Shown: positions 1 to 8,413 of the stretch, piece after piece
Layout: each line of letters starts with the position of its first letter
Position numbering within the stretch: position 1 is the first letter of the stretch
From: Christiangramia fulva
GTDB lineage: Bacteria; Bacteroidota; Bacteroidia; Flavobacteriales; Flavobacteriaceae
Direction: 5' to 3'
NCBI RefSeq assembly: GCF_003024155.1
Contig: NZ_CP028136.1
Location: forward strand, 2,542,001-2,606,000
DNA: 64,000 nt
The notes under the pieces: model-generated
Database searches by the model: none
Told to the model about the DNA's origin: nothing
What the model saw: only the letters and a program-made list of their open reading frames with translations
Made by a program: the position numbers and the translations under genes

Positions 1-2057
1 ATTCGGTTTTTGCAAAAATCCTCAGGTATGAAGCTGAAAAGCTGGGTTATCCTTCGAATTTCACAATTTATGATACGCAGGATTCCCAAAGTGTGATAAG
101 AGCGATCATAAAAGATTTTCGGCTTGACAAAGATGTTTACAAGTATAAACAGGTCTATAACCGGATTTCTTCCTATAAAAACAGTTTAATTACGGTCAAG
201 GCTTATTTTCAAAATCCCGAATTGCAGGAAGCCGACGCCATGTCGAAAAAACCCCGACTCGGTGAAATTTACAAGGAATATGTTGATCGCTGTTTTAAGG
301 CAGGCGCGATGGATTTTGACGACCTTCTGCTGAAGACCAATGAACTGCTGAACCGTTTTCCCGATGTGCTTCAGAAATATCAGAACCGCTTCAGGTATAT
401 CCTGGTAGATGAGTACCAGGATACAAATCATTCGCAATATCTTATCGTTCGGGCACTTTCTGATAAATTTCAGAATATTTGCGTGGTGGGTGACGATGCA
501 CAGAGTATCTATGCCTTCCGCGGAGCGAATATCAACAACATCCTTAATTTTCAAAAAGATTATGACGATGTGCAGATGTATCGCCTTGAGCAGAATTATC
601 GTTCGACCAAAAATATCGTCAATGCTGCCAATTCCATCATTGAAAAAAACAAGACCAAACTTGAAAAAATCGTCTGGACCGCCAATGAAGACGGCCCTAA
701 AATTATTGTAAACCGGTTGTTGACCGATGGGGAGGAAGGGCGTTTTGTAGCCAGTTCTATTTTTGAGAATAAAATGCAGAATCAGATGAATAATGGTGAT
801 TTTGCGATTTTATACCGTACCAACGCACAAAGCCGTGCGATGGAGGATGCCTTGCGAAAAAAAGATATTCCCTACAGGATCTACGGCGGACTTTCCTTTT
901 ACCAGAGAAAAGAAATAAAAGATGTTCTTGCCTATTTACGATTGACCCTGAACCCCAAAGATGAAGAAGCCCTTAAACGTGTTGTTAATTATCCATCACG
1001 GGGGATTGGGCAAACCACGATTGACAGGTTGAGTGTAGCAGCGAATAAACATGATCGCTCAATTTTTGAAATTATTGAAAACCTGGATAAACTTGATTTG
1101 AAGATCAATCGCGGAACTCAGACAAAACTGGAGAATTTCGTGAATATGATTAAAAGTTTTTCCATTTTGAATGAAACAGCTGATGCTTTCCAGGTGGCTG
1201 AAACGGTCACGCGAAAAACCGGTTTGGTGCAGGAACTTAAAAAAGATGGCACGCCGGAAGGGATCGCGAGAATTGAAAATATAGAGGAATTACTTAATGG
1301 TATCAGGGATTTTGTTGAAGGCCAGAAAGAGCTTGCAGATACGACCGGCTCACTTTCAGAATTTCTGGAAGATGTTGCCCTGGCTACCGATTTAGATAAA
1401 GATACCGGTGATGATGATCGCGTGGCCCTCATGACCATTCACCTGGCAAAAGGACTTGAATTTCCATATGTTTATATCGTAGGTATGGAAGAGGATCTTT
1501 TTCCTTCGGCGATGAGCATGAATACCCGAAGCGAACTTGAGGAAGAACGCCGACTCTTTTATGTGGCGCTGACCCGTGCTGAAAAACAGGCTTACCTTAC
1601 TTATACGCTTTCCCGTTACCGCTGGGGAAAACTAGTGGATTCTGAGCCCAGCCGCTTTATTGAGGAGATCGATGAGCAGTATCTCGATATGATGGTTCCC
1701 AAGGATGATTATAAATACCAGCCGCTCGTCGATACAGATATTTTTGGGGATGAGGTGGATAAAAGCAAATTGCGACAATCCAAGCCTAAAAGCGGAACTC
1801 CGCCACCTTCTCATAAACCCACCGAAGAGCAGTTGCGAAAATTGCGTAAACTGAAGCCTGCTTCTACGGGACCGGCGCCTGCCAGAAATACTATTCAGCT
1901 GGAAGAAGGAAACCAGGTGGAGCATTCAAGGTTTGGTATTGGAAATGTTATAAAGATTGAAGGTGTTGGACAGGATAAAAAGGCCGAGATCGATTTTGAG
2001 CAGGGAGGTATAAAAAAACTCCTGCTAAGGTTTGCCAAGTTGAAAGTACTTTCTTAA
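1..2057 (+). CDS. uvrD: UvrD/PcrA-type DNA helicase (5' truncated by window)
   Basis: Superfamily 1A 3'-5' DNA helicase for excision repair and replication. The frame is open from base 3, so the N-terminus with Walker A (motif I) lies outside the window and about 684 residues are visible. Seen in order: motif II VDEYQDTN, motif III GDDAQSIYAFRGA, motif IV QNYRS, motif V region TIHLAKGLEF, motif VI LFYVALTRAEK, a basic proline-rich linker, and a C-terminal Tudor-like segment (HSRFGIGNVIKIEG). That tail is typical of PcrA, where it contacts RNA polymerase. An internal GTG at 93 is not the true start. A terminator follows at 2079. Confidence 0.96.
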   Translation, partial: SVFAKILRYEAEKLGYPSNFTIYDTQDSQSVIRAIIKDFRLDKDVYKYKQVYNRISSYKNSLITVKAYFQNPELQEADAMSKKPRLGEIYKEYVDRCFKAGAMDFDDLLLKTNELLNRFPDVLQKYQNRFRYILVDEYQDTNHSQYLIVRALSDKFQNICVVGDDAQSIYAFRGANINNILNFQKDYDDVQMYRLEQNYRSTKNIVNAANSIIEKNKTKLEKIVWTANEDGPKIIVNRLLTDGEEGRFVASSIFENKMQNQMNNGDFAILYRTNAQSRAMEDALRKKDIPYRIYGGLSFYQRKEIKDVLAYLRLTLNPKDEEALKRVVNYPSRGIGQTTIDRLSVAANKHDRSIFEIIENLDKLDLKINRGTQTKLENFVNMIKSFSILNETADAFQVAETVTRKTGLVQELKKDGTPEGIARIENIEELLNGIRDFVEGQKELADTTGSLSEFLEDVALATDLDKDTGDDDRVALMTIHLAKGLEFPYVYIVGMEEDLFPSAMSMNTRSELEEERRLFYVALTRAEKQAYLTYTLSRYRWGKLVDSEPSRFIEEIDEQYLDMMVPKDDYKYQPLVDTDIFGDEVDKSKLRQSKPKSGTPPPSHKPTEEQLRKLRKLKPASTGPAPARNTIQLEEGNQVEHSRFGIGNVIKIEGVGQDKKAEIDFEQGGIKKLLLRFAKLKVLS

Positions 2058-2078
2058 GCAGTTAAACTTCTGTTATTT

Positions 2079-2107
2079 AAAGCCGCCCTGAGCGGCTTTC
2101 TTTTTAT
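2079..2107 (+). terminator. Rho-independent terminator after uvrD
   Basis: Stem AAAGCCGC (2079-2086) pairs with GCGGCTTT (2092-2099) around a 5-nt loop, followed by a T-rich run. It lies just before the next start codon at 2121. Confidence 0.85.
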
Positions 2108-2120
2108 ATTCAAAAGAAAA

Positions 2121-2333
2121 ATGATAAGGAAAGGTAGTAAAGTCAGCTGGAAATGGGGTAGTGGAACCGCTAGTGGCGAGGTCATCAAAACCTATAAGCA
2201 AAAAGTTACAAAAACAATAAAAGGCAGTAAAATTACCAGGAATGGAGAGGAAGGAAATAAAGCCCTTTATATAAAGCAGCATGATGGCGATAAAGTGCTG
2301 AAACTGGAAAGCGAAATAGAAAAGCAGGAATAA
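2121..2333 (+). CDS. HVA1 / DUF2945 family small protein
   Basis: A 70-residue basic protein of the hypervirulence-associated (HVA1, DUF2945) Tudor-like family. Family hallmarks seen are the N-terminal KGSKVSWKWGSGTASGEV, a lysine-rich middle and a C-terminal ALYIKQHDGDKVLKLESE. The molecular role of the family is not established; an SH3/Tudor-type small barrel is predicted. It sits alone between the uvrD terminator and the YciO gene, 70 bp upstream of the latter, and could be cotranscribed with it. Confidence 0.85.
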   Translation: MIRKGSKVSWKWGSGTASGEVIKTYKQKVTKTIKGSKITRNGEEGNKALYIKQHDGDKVLKLESEIEKQE

Positions 2334-2402
2334 TTTTACTTTACATCAATATACTGCGACATGAATTTTGTAAATTTTAGGATGTTTAATAAATAAATAA
2401 AG

Positions 2403-3023
2403 ATGGCCGAATTAATAAAGCTTTACAACGAAAATCCGAATCAGAAACAAATCCAGCACATTGTAGAAACTCTTCGGGACGGAGGGCTGATCATTTATCC
2501 TACCGATACTGTTTACGGTCTGGGCTGTGATATCACCAATGTTTCAGCTCTTGAAAGGATCGCCCAAATAAAAAATGTAAAACTTGAAAAAGCGAACTTT
2601 TCGTTTGTATGTGAAGACCTGAGCAATCTTTCCGACTATGTAAAACAAATAGATACGGCGACCTTTAAAATTTTGAAACGCTGTCTTCCGGGGCCTTATA
2701 CTTTCATTTTACCCGGCGGGAATAATCTTCCCAATGTGTTTAAAAAGAAAAAAACGGTGGGGATAAGGGTTCCAGATAACAATATTTGTAAAGCCATCGT
2801 CACTGCATTGGGAAACCCCATTGTTTCCACTTCAATCAGGGATGAAGATGAGGTTTTGGAATATACTACAGATCCAGAGCTCATCAGGGAAAAGTGGGAT
2901 AAACTGGTGGAGATAGTGATAGACGGTGGTTATGGAGACAATATACCGTCTACCGTAATAGATCTCACCACCCCTGAACCCGAGGTGATCAGAGAAGGAA
3001 AAGGAACTGTGGAGATCATGTAA
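2403..3023 (+). CDS. YciO-type Sua5/YrdC-domain protein
   Basis: A 206-residue single YrdC-domain protein. The fold signature GGLIIYPTDTVYGLGCD (about residues 29-45) is clear. The positions that carry the basic KxR motif and the STSAN motif in TsaC/Sua5 instead read IKNVKLEKANF and STSIRDEDE. This is the YciO branch, whose role is less certain than threonylcarbamoyl-AMP synthesis. A second paralogue at 30524 keeps the STSAN motif and is the better TsaC candidate. The gene ends at a strong bidirectional terminator. Confidence 0.85.
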   Translation: MAELIKLYNENPNQKQIQHIVETLRDGGLIIYPTDTVYGLGCDITNVSALERIAQIKNVKLEKANFSFVCEDLSNLSDYVKQIDTATFKILKRCLPGPYTFILPGGNNLPNVFKKKKTVGIRVPDNNICKAIVTALGNPIVSTSIRDEDEVLEYTTDPELIREKWDKLVEIVIDGGYGDNIPSTVIDLTTPEPEVIREGKGTVEIM

Positions 3024-3041
3024 ATCTCGAAATTTATCTAT

Positions 3042-3075
3042 AAAAAAACCCGCGCAATTCGCGCGGGTTTTTTAT
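3042..3075. terminator. Bidirectional terminator between converging genes
   Basis: Perfect stem CCCGCGC (3049-3055) with GCGCGGG (3061-3067) and a 5-nt loop, flanked by A7 on the left and T7 on the right. It can end both the YciO gene (plus) and the OmpA lipoprotein gene (minus). Confidence 0.92.
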
Positions 3076-3091
3076 TTAATATCAGTGCTGA

Positions 3092-3946
3092 TTAATTTTT
3101 CATATTATCAGCTTCATTGGCTTTTTCCATTCCTTCTTCGATCATTCCATAGAATTGATCAAGTTTAGGAAGGATAACGATTCTTGTTCTTCGGTTTTTA
3201 GCACGACCTTCAGCTGTTTCGTTAGTAGCAACAGGAACGTAATAACTTCTACCTGCGGCAGTCATACGAGCTGGCTCGATACCAAATTCTTCCTGAAGTG
3301 TTCTTACTACTGAAGTTGCACGTTTTACACTAAGATCCCAGTTGTCTTCGAACATCGCAGTGTGGATTGGTTTATTGTCAGTATGACCTTCAACCATAAA
3401 GTCGATATTTGGTTTGTTCTTGATAACGGTAGCAACTTTTCCAAGAACTTCTTTAGCACGTGGAGTAAGGTTGTAGCGTCCGCTGTCGAAAAGAAGTTTG
3501 TCTGAAATAGACACATAAACAACACCTTTTTCAACATTGATCTCGATATCCTCATCGTTCATGTTTCCAAGAGCTCCTTTAAGGCTGGTTACCAGAGCAA
3601 GAGTCACTGAATCTTTCTTGTTGATGGCATCACGCATCGTTTTGATTGCAAGATCTTTCTCTTTAATGCTCTCAAGGGAACGCTCCATGTTTTCAGCTTC
3701 TTTCTTAGAAAGCGTCGCAAGGTTACCTACGTTATTTAGCAGCGCTGCATTAGTGTTGTTAAGCGTTTTGATCTGATCGTTCAATCTTTCTTTTTCGTCA
3801 AGACAGTGATTCAATTTGACTGTTGCAGTATTTAGCTGGTCCTGAGTTTCTTTTTGTTTGGCTTCGAGTTCGTTGTATTTCTTCTGGGAAACACACGAAG
3901 ATAGCAAAATAGCTACCGTAGCTGACAAAATCATGAGTTTTTTCAT
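3092..3946 (-). CDS. OmpA-family outer-membrane lipoprotein
   Basis: Cell-envelope lipoprotein of about 284 residues with a peptidoglycan-binding OmpA/MotB-type C-terminal domain. From the chosen ATG (3946) the protein starts MKKLMILSATVAILLSSC, a lipoprotein signal with lipobox LSSC. A predicted coiled coil follows (about residues 22-110), then the OmpA domain with FMVEGHTDNKP and the terminal NRRTRIVILPKL. A longer ORF starts upstream at 3994, but a -7 promoter box at 3983-3990 lies inside that extension, which favours 3946. It probably tethers the outer membrane to peptidoglycan. Confidence 0.92.
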   Translation of the reverse strand: MKKLMILSATVAILLSSCVSQKKYNELEAKQKETQDQLNTATVKLNHCLDEKERLNDQIKTLNNTNAALLNNVGNLATLSKKEAENMERSLESIKEKDLAIKTMRDAINKKDSVTLALVTSLKGALGNMNDEDIEINVEKGVVYVSISDKLLFDSGRYNLTPRAKEVLGKVATVIKNKPNIDFMVEGHTDNKPIHTAMFEDNWDLSVKRATSVVRTLQEEFGIEPARMTAAGRSYYVPVATNETAEGRAKNRRTRIVILPKLDQFYGMIEEGMEKANEADNMKN

Positions 3947-3982
3947 AATCCGTTTCTTAAATTTTTTAAATGTTAGAATGAC

Positions 3983-3990
3983 CAAAAATA
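3983..3990 (-). promoter_or_regulatory. -7 promoter box of the OmpA lipoprotein gene
   Basis: On the minus strand this reads TATTTTTG, an exact match to the Bacteroidota TAnnTTTG box, 36 nt upstream of the ATG at 3946. A CAAA-type -33 half (minus TTTG) lies about 17 nt further upstream. Confidence 0.6.
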
Positions 3991-4038
3991 TCAAAAAAAT
4001 GTAAAGCCAAAAAGCTATTTTAACATTTCCTTTCAGAT

Positions 4039-5037
4039 TTATTTTTTAAGCTCCCTAAATTCATTTTTTCTTTCGATATAATGTGCATATACAACGGAAG
4101 GAACTTCATAATATTTCCCGGTATTGCTGCCTTTGCGGCGCTTTTTTTTCATTCGGAAGAAATTTTGATAAAAACTGCCGTGAGCTTTCAGGATTTGGAT
4201 GAAATGCTGGAATTTTCCTTCAATGATGAATTTTATACCTGCAATTCCGTCTAAAACCATTCTACCGAGTAAAATATAGTAAACTTCAGAGCCCTCCACA
4301 TTTTTCAGAATGAGGTATAAACTGTTTCTGAAATTATAAAATGTTTTCCTGGGGTTCATCATTTCCAGCGTGCCACCTCCTACATGATAAATCTTTGATG
4401 CGCTCACATATTTCACTTTATAGCCAAAGTTTTTTAATCTCCAGCAAAGATCGATCTCTTCCTGGTGGGCAAAGAAATCTTCATCCAGGGCTCCTACTTC
4501 AAAAAAAATCGATTTCCTTACGGCAAGACAGGCACCACTGGCCCAAAAAATAAAAGTCTCATCGTTGTACTGGCCAGTATCTTTTTCCAGATGCTGAAAA
4601 ATTCTCCCGCGACAAAAAGGATATGCGAATTTATCGATAAAGCCTCCGGCCGCGCCGGCATACTCGAAAAATTCTTTCCGTTTATAATCAAGGATTTTAG
4701 GTTGGACCGCGGCAACTTCAGCTTGCTTTTCAAAAGCAGAAATTATGGGAGGCAGCCAATTGGGAGTAACTTCCACATCGCTATTGAGTAAAATTACCAG
4801 TTCTTCCGATACTTTTTTAAGCGCTTCGTTATAACCGCCGGCATATCCAAGGTTTTCTTTGATTTCAATAATTTCAACCTGTGGAAAAAATTCTTTTAGA
4901 AATTCTACTGAATCATCAGAAGATGCATTATCGGCTACATAAATGCGTGCTTCTTCTGAATGTTGAACTACTGAAGGCAAAAATTTCTCCAGCAAAGCTC
5001 TGCCGTTCCAGTTCAATATCACTACGGCTGTTTTCAT
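4039..5037 (-). CDS. Glycosyltransferase family 2
   Basis: A 332-residue GT-A fold glycosyltransferase. Visible are the N-terminal TAVVILNWNG nucleotide-sugar binding strand, VADNASSDDS, and the metal-binding DxD equivalent LLNSDVEV near residue 87. Further on are the acceptor/catalytic region FFAHQEEIDLCWRLKNFGYKV (ED-type motif) and a basic amphipathic C-terminus. This arrangement is common for rhamnosyl- or other cell-surface-glycan transferases, but the donor cannot be told from sequence. It overlaps the upstream HsdR-N-like gene by 4 nt (ATGA), so the two are translationally coupled. Confidence 0.9.
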   Translation of the reverse strand: MKTAVVILNWNGRALLEKFLPSVVQHSEEARIYVADNASSDDSVEFLKEFFPQVEIIEIKENLGYAGGYNEALKKVSEELVILLNSDVEVTPNWLPPIISAFEKQAEVAAVQPKILDYKRKEFFEYAGAAGGFIDKFAYPFCRGRIFQHLEKDTGQYNDETFIFWASGACLAVRKSIFFEVGALDEDFFAHQEEIDLCWRLKNFGYKVKYVSASKIYHVGGGTLEMMNPRKTFYNFRNSLYLILKNVEGSEVYYILLGRMVLDGIAGIKFIIEGKFQHFIQILKAHGSFYQNFFRMKKKRRKGSNTGKYYEVPSVVYAHYIERKNEFRELKK

Positions 5038-5483
5038 GAGGAGGCGTATTCGGGAAGGTTTTGAAGGAATAAATAGGTCTGTTTCTCATAGTCCATCTTG
5101 CAAAAATAATGATCCAGGCCATTAGTTAACATAAGAAAATTAGCTTTAAGCTCAAGGTTATAGCGGGCAATCTGGTCAAAAGTTTCCTGCCTGATCTTAA
5201 TTCCGGGAGCTTTACATTCTACAATGATATCTATAGTTCCCTGGGGTTCAAAAACCACAATATCATAGCGTTTAACGAGCCCGGCGATCTCAATTTTTTT
5301 TTCCACATTGATAAGAGAGGCGGGATAATTCAGGTTATTCTTCAAAAATTTTACGCAATGTTGCCGTACCCATTCTTCAGGGGTAAGAATCACAAATTTT
5401 TTCCGTTGTTCATCAAAAACGGCTATTTTATTTTGATTATTTTTGAACCGAAATGAATAAGGCGGGAAATTCAATTTTTGCAT
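5034..5483 (-). CDS. Stand-alone HsdR N-terminal-like (type I restriction R) domain protein
   Basis: A 149-residue protein resembling the N-terminal nuclease domain of type I restriction R subunits (HSDR_N_2 type). It has PPYSFRFKNNQNKIAVFDEQRKKFV, then YDIVVFEPQGTIDIIVECKAPG, where D-x(n)-ECK matches the PD-(D/E)xK core, and later a conserved Q (FDQIARYN). No helicase, HsdM or HsdS lies nearby, so it is not a restriction system here. Single-domain forms of this kind are widespread in Bacteroidota with unknown role. It is coupled by a 4-nt overlap to the GT2 gene. Confidence 0.8.
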   Translation of the reverse strand: MQKLNFPPYSFRFKNNQNKIAVFDEQRKKFVILTPEEWVRQHCVKFLKNNLNYPASLINVEKKIEIAGLVKRYDIVVFEPQGTIDIIVECKAPGIKIRQETFDQIARYNLELKANFLMLTNGLDHYFCKMDYEKQTYLFLQNLPEYASS

Positions 5484-5487
5484 ATTT

Positions 5488-5495
5488 CAAAAGTA
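5488..5495 (-). promoter_or_regulatory. -7 promoter box of the HsdR-N-like gene
   Basis: The minus strand reads TACTTTTG (TAnnTTTG) only 4 nt before the ATG at 5483. This implies a leaderless or nearly leaderless mRNA. No good -33 element is seen. Confidence 0.5.
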
Positions 5496-5552
5496 AGAAA
5501 GAAATTCACATTTTTACAGTATAGTTCCTGCCCATCCAGCTAAAAAAAATTC

Positions 5553-6557
5553 ATGGACGAAGTCAGACAAATTGTTGCCAATATTCAGAAAAGGGAAATT
5601 AAACCTATTTATTTTCTTATGGGCGAAGAACCCTATTATATTGATAAGATTTCTGAATTCATTTCTGAAAATATCCTGGCGGAAGAGGAAAAAGGTTTTA
5701 ACCAGATGACCCTTTATGGAAGGGATACCAGCGTTGACGAGATTGTGAGTAATGCCAAGCGCTTCCCCATGATGGCCGATTACCAGGTTTTGGTCGTAAA
5801 AGAGGCCCAGGATCTCTCACGGAGTATTGAAAATTTAGCAGATTATGCAGAAAATCCAATGCCTACCACGGTTTTGGTAGTTTGTTACAAATACAAGAAA
5901 ATAGATAAACGGAAGAAGTTGTACAAGGCGGTTTCCAAAAGTGGAGTGATCTTCGAAAGCAAAACTCTGTATGAAAACCAGGTTGGGGACTGGATATCCA
6001 AAACACTAAAAAGCCGCGGTTATGCTGTTTCTCCCAAGGCATCGCAGATGCTTGTTGAATTTTTAGGAACAGATCTTGGAAAAATCGATAATGAACTTAA
6101 TAAATTACAGCTCATTTGCGAAAAAGGAACGACCATCACGCCGGAGATCATCGAAGAAAATATCGGAATAAGTAAGGATTTCAATAATTTTGAACTTAGA
6201 AAAGCCATTGGACTCAGAGATACTCAAAAAGCCCATCGCATTGTAAATTATTTTGCTCAAAATCCAAAAGACAATCCCATAGTGGTGACGATTTCTCTAC
6301 TTTTTGGCTATTTTTCCCAGCTATTACAATACCATGGGCTACCCGATAAATCAAAGGCAAGTGTTTCAAAACAACTGAAGATCAGCCCCTATTTTGTGAG
6401 TGATTATGTGGTTGCCGCAAGAAATTATTCTATGAAAAAAGCCAGCCGGGCAATAAGCCTGTTGCAGGAAGCCGATGTAAAAAGTAAAGGAGTGGGTGCA
6501 GGCAACATTTCTCAAGGGGATCTATTAAAAGAACTTCTGGTGAAAATAATGAACTAA
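5553..6557 (+). CDS. holA: DNA polymerase III subunit delta
   Basis: Clamp-loader delta subunit of 334 residues, normal length for HolA, which opens the beta clamp during replication. The N-terminus carries YFLMGEEPYYIDKISEFI, the degenerate nucleotide-binding region of HolA. The middle has DWISKTLKSRGYAVSPKASQML and GTDLGKIDNELNKLQL (helical lid), and the C-terminal collar domain contains the AIGLRDTQKAHRIVNYF helix. Its stop codon overlaps the start of menA by one base (TAATG), so the two are cotranscribed. Confidence 0.95.
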   Translation: MDEVRQIVANIQKREIKPIYFLMGEEPYYIDKISEFISENILAEEEKGFNQMTLYGRDTSVDEIVSNAKRFPMMADYQVLVVKEAQDLSRSIENLADYAENPMPTTVLVVCYKYKKIDKRKKLYKAVSKSGVIFESKTLYENQVGDWISKTLKSRGYAVSPKASQMLVEFLGTDLGKIDNELNKLQLICEKGTTITPEIIEENIGISKDFNNFELRKAIGLRDTQKAHRIVNYFAQNPKDNPIVVTISLLFGYFSQLLQYHGLPDKSKASVSKQLKISPYFVSDYVVAARNYSMKKASRAISLLQEADVKSKGVGAGNISQGDLLKELLVKIMN

Positions 6558-7459
6558 TGAGTAAATTTTCATCCTGGATCAATGCCGCGAGGCTCAGAAC
6601 TTTACCATTATCCATTTCGGGAATTTGCGTGGGAAGCAGCGTGGCTGCTCAGCAGGGCCATTTCAATATAGTTATTTTCAGCCTTGCCCTGGGAACGACC
6701 TTGGGATTGCAGATACTTTCAAATTTTGCAAACGATTATGGCGACGGAGTGAAAGGAACCGATAACGAAGACAGGATCGGGCCGCAGAGGGCCATACAAA
6801 GCGGACTCATTTCTCACAAAGAAATGCTGCAGGCCATCGTTATCACTGCGATTGCTACACTTTTTCTGGCAATTTTGCTTATTTATGTTTCCTTTGGTAC
6901 TGAAAAATGGCTTTCAGCACTGGTATTTTTTACTTTGGGAGTGGCAGCGATAGTCGCGGCTATTAAATATACTGTGGGTGATTCGGCTTACGGCTACAGA
7001 GGCCTGGGGGATGTTTTCGTGTTTATTTTCTTCGGAATCGTTGCCGTTTATGGTTCTTACTATCTATATTCTCATGATCATGACTGGATAAGCCTTTTTC
7101 CGGCAATTTCTATAGGGTTATTGAGTACGGCAGTTTTGAATATTAACAATTTAAGAGACAGGGAATCTGATAAAAAAGCAGGAAAAGTCACTTTGGTAGT
7201 GAAACTGGGCGCTAACAGGGCAAAAGACTATCATTACAGCCTGATACTTGGTGCTTTGTTCTTTATGGTGATCTATACGGTAATTTCTGCCAATGATCTT
7301 AATGATTTCATCTACCTTCTGGGTTATATTCCTTTGATCTTTCATTTAAAAAGAGTGGTCACCAATGAAAATCCGATGTTGCTGGATCCTGAACTCAAAA
7401 TAGTCGCATTATCTACTTTTGCGATTTCCCTGTTATTTGCCATAGGCCTTATCTGGTAA
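6557..7459 (+). CDS. menA: 1,4-dihydroxy-2-naphthoate polyprenyltransferase
   Basis: Integral membrane UbiA-superfamily prenyltransferase of 300 residues. It attaches the polyprenyl tail to 1,4-dihydroxy-2-naphthoate, giving demethylmenaquinone. The first Mg-diphosphate motif is NFANDYGDGVKGTDNED (about residues 56-72) and the second is NNLRDRESDKKAGK. About eight to nine hydrophobic helices are visible. Menaquinone neighbours menC (8414) and menE (10462) lie downstream on the same strand. The start overlaps the holA stop. Confidence 0.95.
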   Translation: MSKFSSWINAARLRTLPLSISGICVGSSVAAQQGHFNIVIFSLALGTTLGLQILSNFANDYGDGVKGTDNEDRIGPQRAIQSGLISHKEMLQAIVITAIATLFLAILLIYVSFGTEKWLSALVFFTLGVAAIVAAIKYTVGDSAYGYRGLGDVFVFIFFGIVAVYGSYYLYSHDHDWISLFPAISIGLLSTAVLNINNLRDRESDKKAGKVTLVVKLGANRAKDYHYSLILGALFFMVIYTVISANDLNDFIYLLGYIPLIFHLKRVVTNENPMLLDPELKIVALSTFAISLLFAIGLIW

Positions 7460-7552
7460 CGGCTTGAGCGGAAGTTTAACAAAAATATATAAAGTGCTCA
7501 GGAGTTATTTTTTTCCTAATGCTTAATTTTATGAAAATCCAAAATTAAGATT

Positions 7553-8233
7553 ATGAAAATTACCTTTTACGGCCAGAATTCATTAGCTCTTCAAATAGGA
7601 GATACCCATGTTATCGTCGACCCTTTTATAACAGGAAATGCACTTTCTAAAGATAAAGTCGATATTAATGATTTAAAAGCCGATTATATTCTTTTAACTC
7701 ACGCGCATCAGGATCATACTCTCGATGCTGAAGCTATTGCTAAAAATACCGGGGCTGTGATCGTTAGTAATTTTGAAATAGCCAATCATTACGAAGAAAA
7801 GGGAATTGAAGTGCATCCCATGAATCACGGGGGAAGCTGGGATTTTGATTTCGGAAACGTAAAATATGTGAACGCGCTGCATAGCAGTTCTTTTGCCGAC
7901 GGAAAGTTTGGCGGGCAACCCGGCGGATTTGTTATTGAAGGAGAGCATAAAAATATCTACATTGCCGGGGACACCGCCCTGACCATGGATATGAAATTGA
8001 TCCCAATGCGTACAAAATTAGATCTTGCGGTATTGCCTATTGGTGATAATTTCACCATGGGAATCGAAGACGCGATTATAGCCAGTGATTTTATTGAATG
8101 CGACAAGATCCTGGGCTGCCATTACGATACTTTTGGTTACATTGAAATTGACCATGAAGAAGCCAAACGCAAATTCTATGAAAAAGGAAAAGATTTGATG
8201 TTGCTGGAAATTGGAGAATCGATTGAAATATAA
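7553..8233 (+). CDS. UPF0173 metal-dependent hydrolase (metallo-beta-lactamase fold)
   Basis: A 226-residue protein of the YtkL/UPF0173 family. The metal-binding motif LLTHAHQDH is at about residues 47-55, later metal ligands include AGDTALTMD, and the C-terminal GCHYDTF carries another ligand histidine. The family substrate is unknown. It lies between menA and menC, 93 bp after menA. No link to menaquinone is established beyond this position. Confidence 0.9.
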   Translation: MKITFYGQNSLALQIGDTHVIVDPFITGNALSKDKVDINDLKADYILLTHAHQDHTLDAEAIAKNTGAVIVSNFEIANHYEEKGIEVHPMNHGGSWDFDFGNVKYVNALHSSSFADGKFGGQPGGFVIEGEHKNIYIAGDTALTMDMKLIPMRTKLDLAVLPIGDNFTMGIEDAIIASDFIECDKILGCHYDTFGYIEIDHEEAKRKFYEKGKDLMLLEIGESIEI

Positions 8234-8413
8234 ACTAGATCACTAGATTACTATATAACTGAATTAAATGGAAATAGCGATTTTTTTTGAATACTTATAA
8301 ATCACTGCCTTTCAAAAATTAGTAGTATCATCAAAATGATCTCAAAATTTATGAGCACTCTATAAAATATCCAATAATCTAAAACCCAGGAATTCCACAA
8401 TCCAACCATCCGA

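Noticed and set aside
5034..5483. Type I restriction-modification system
   Set aside because: Only an HsdR N-terminal-like domain is present; no helicase, HsdM or HsdS in the neighbourhood.
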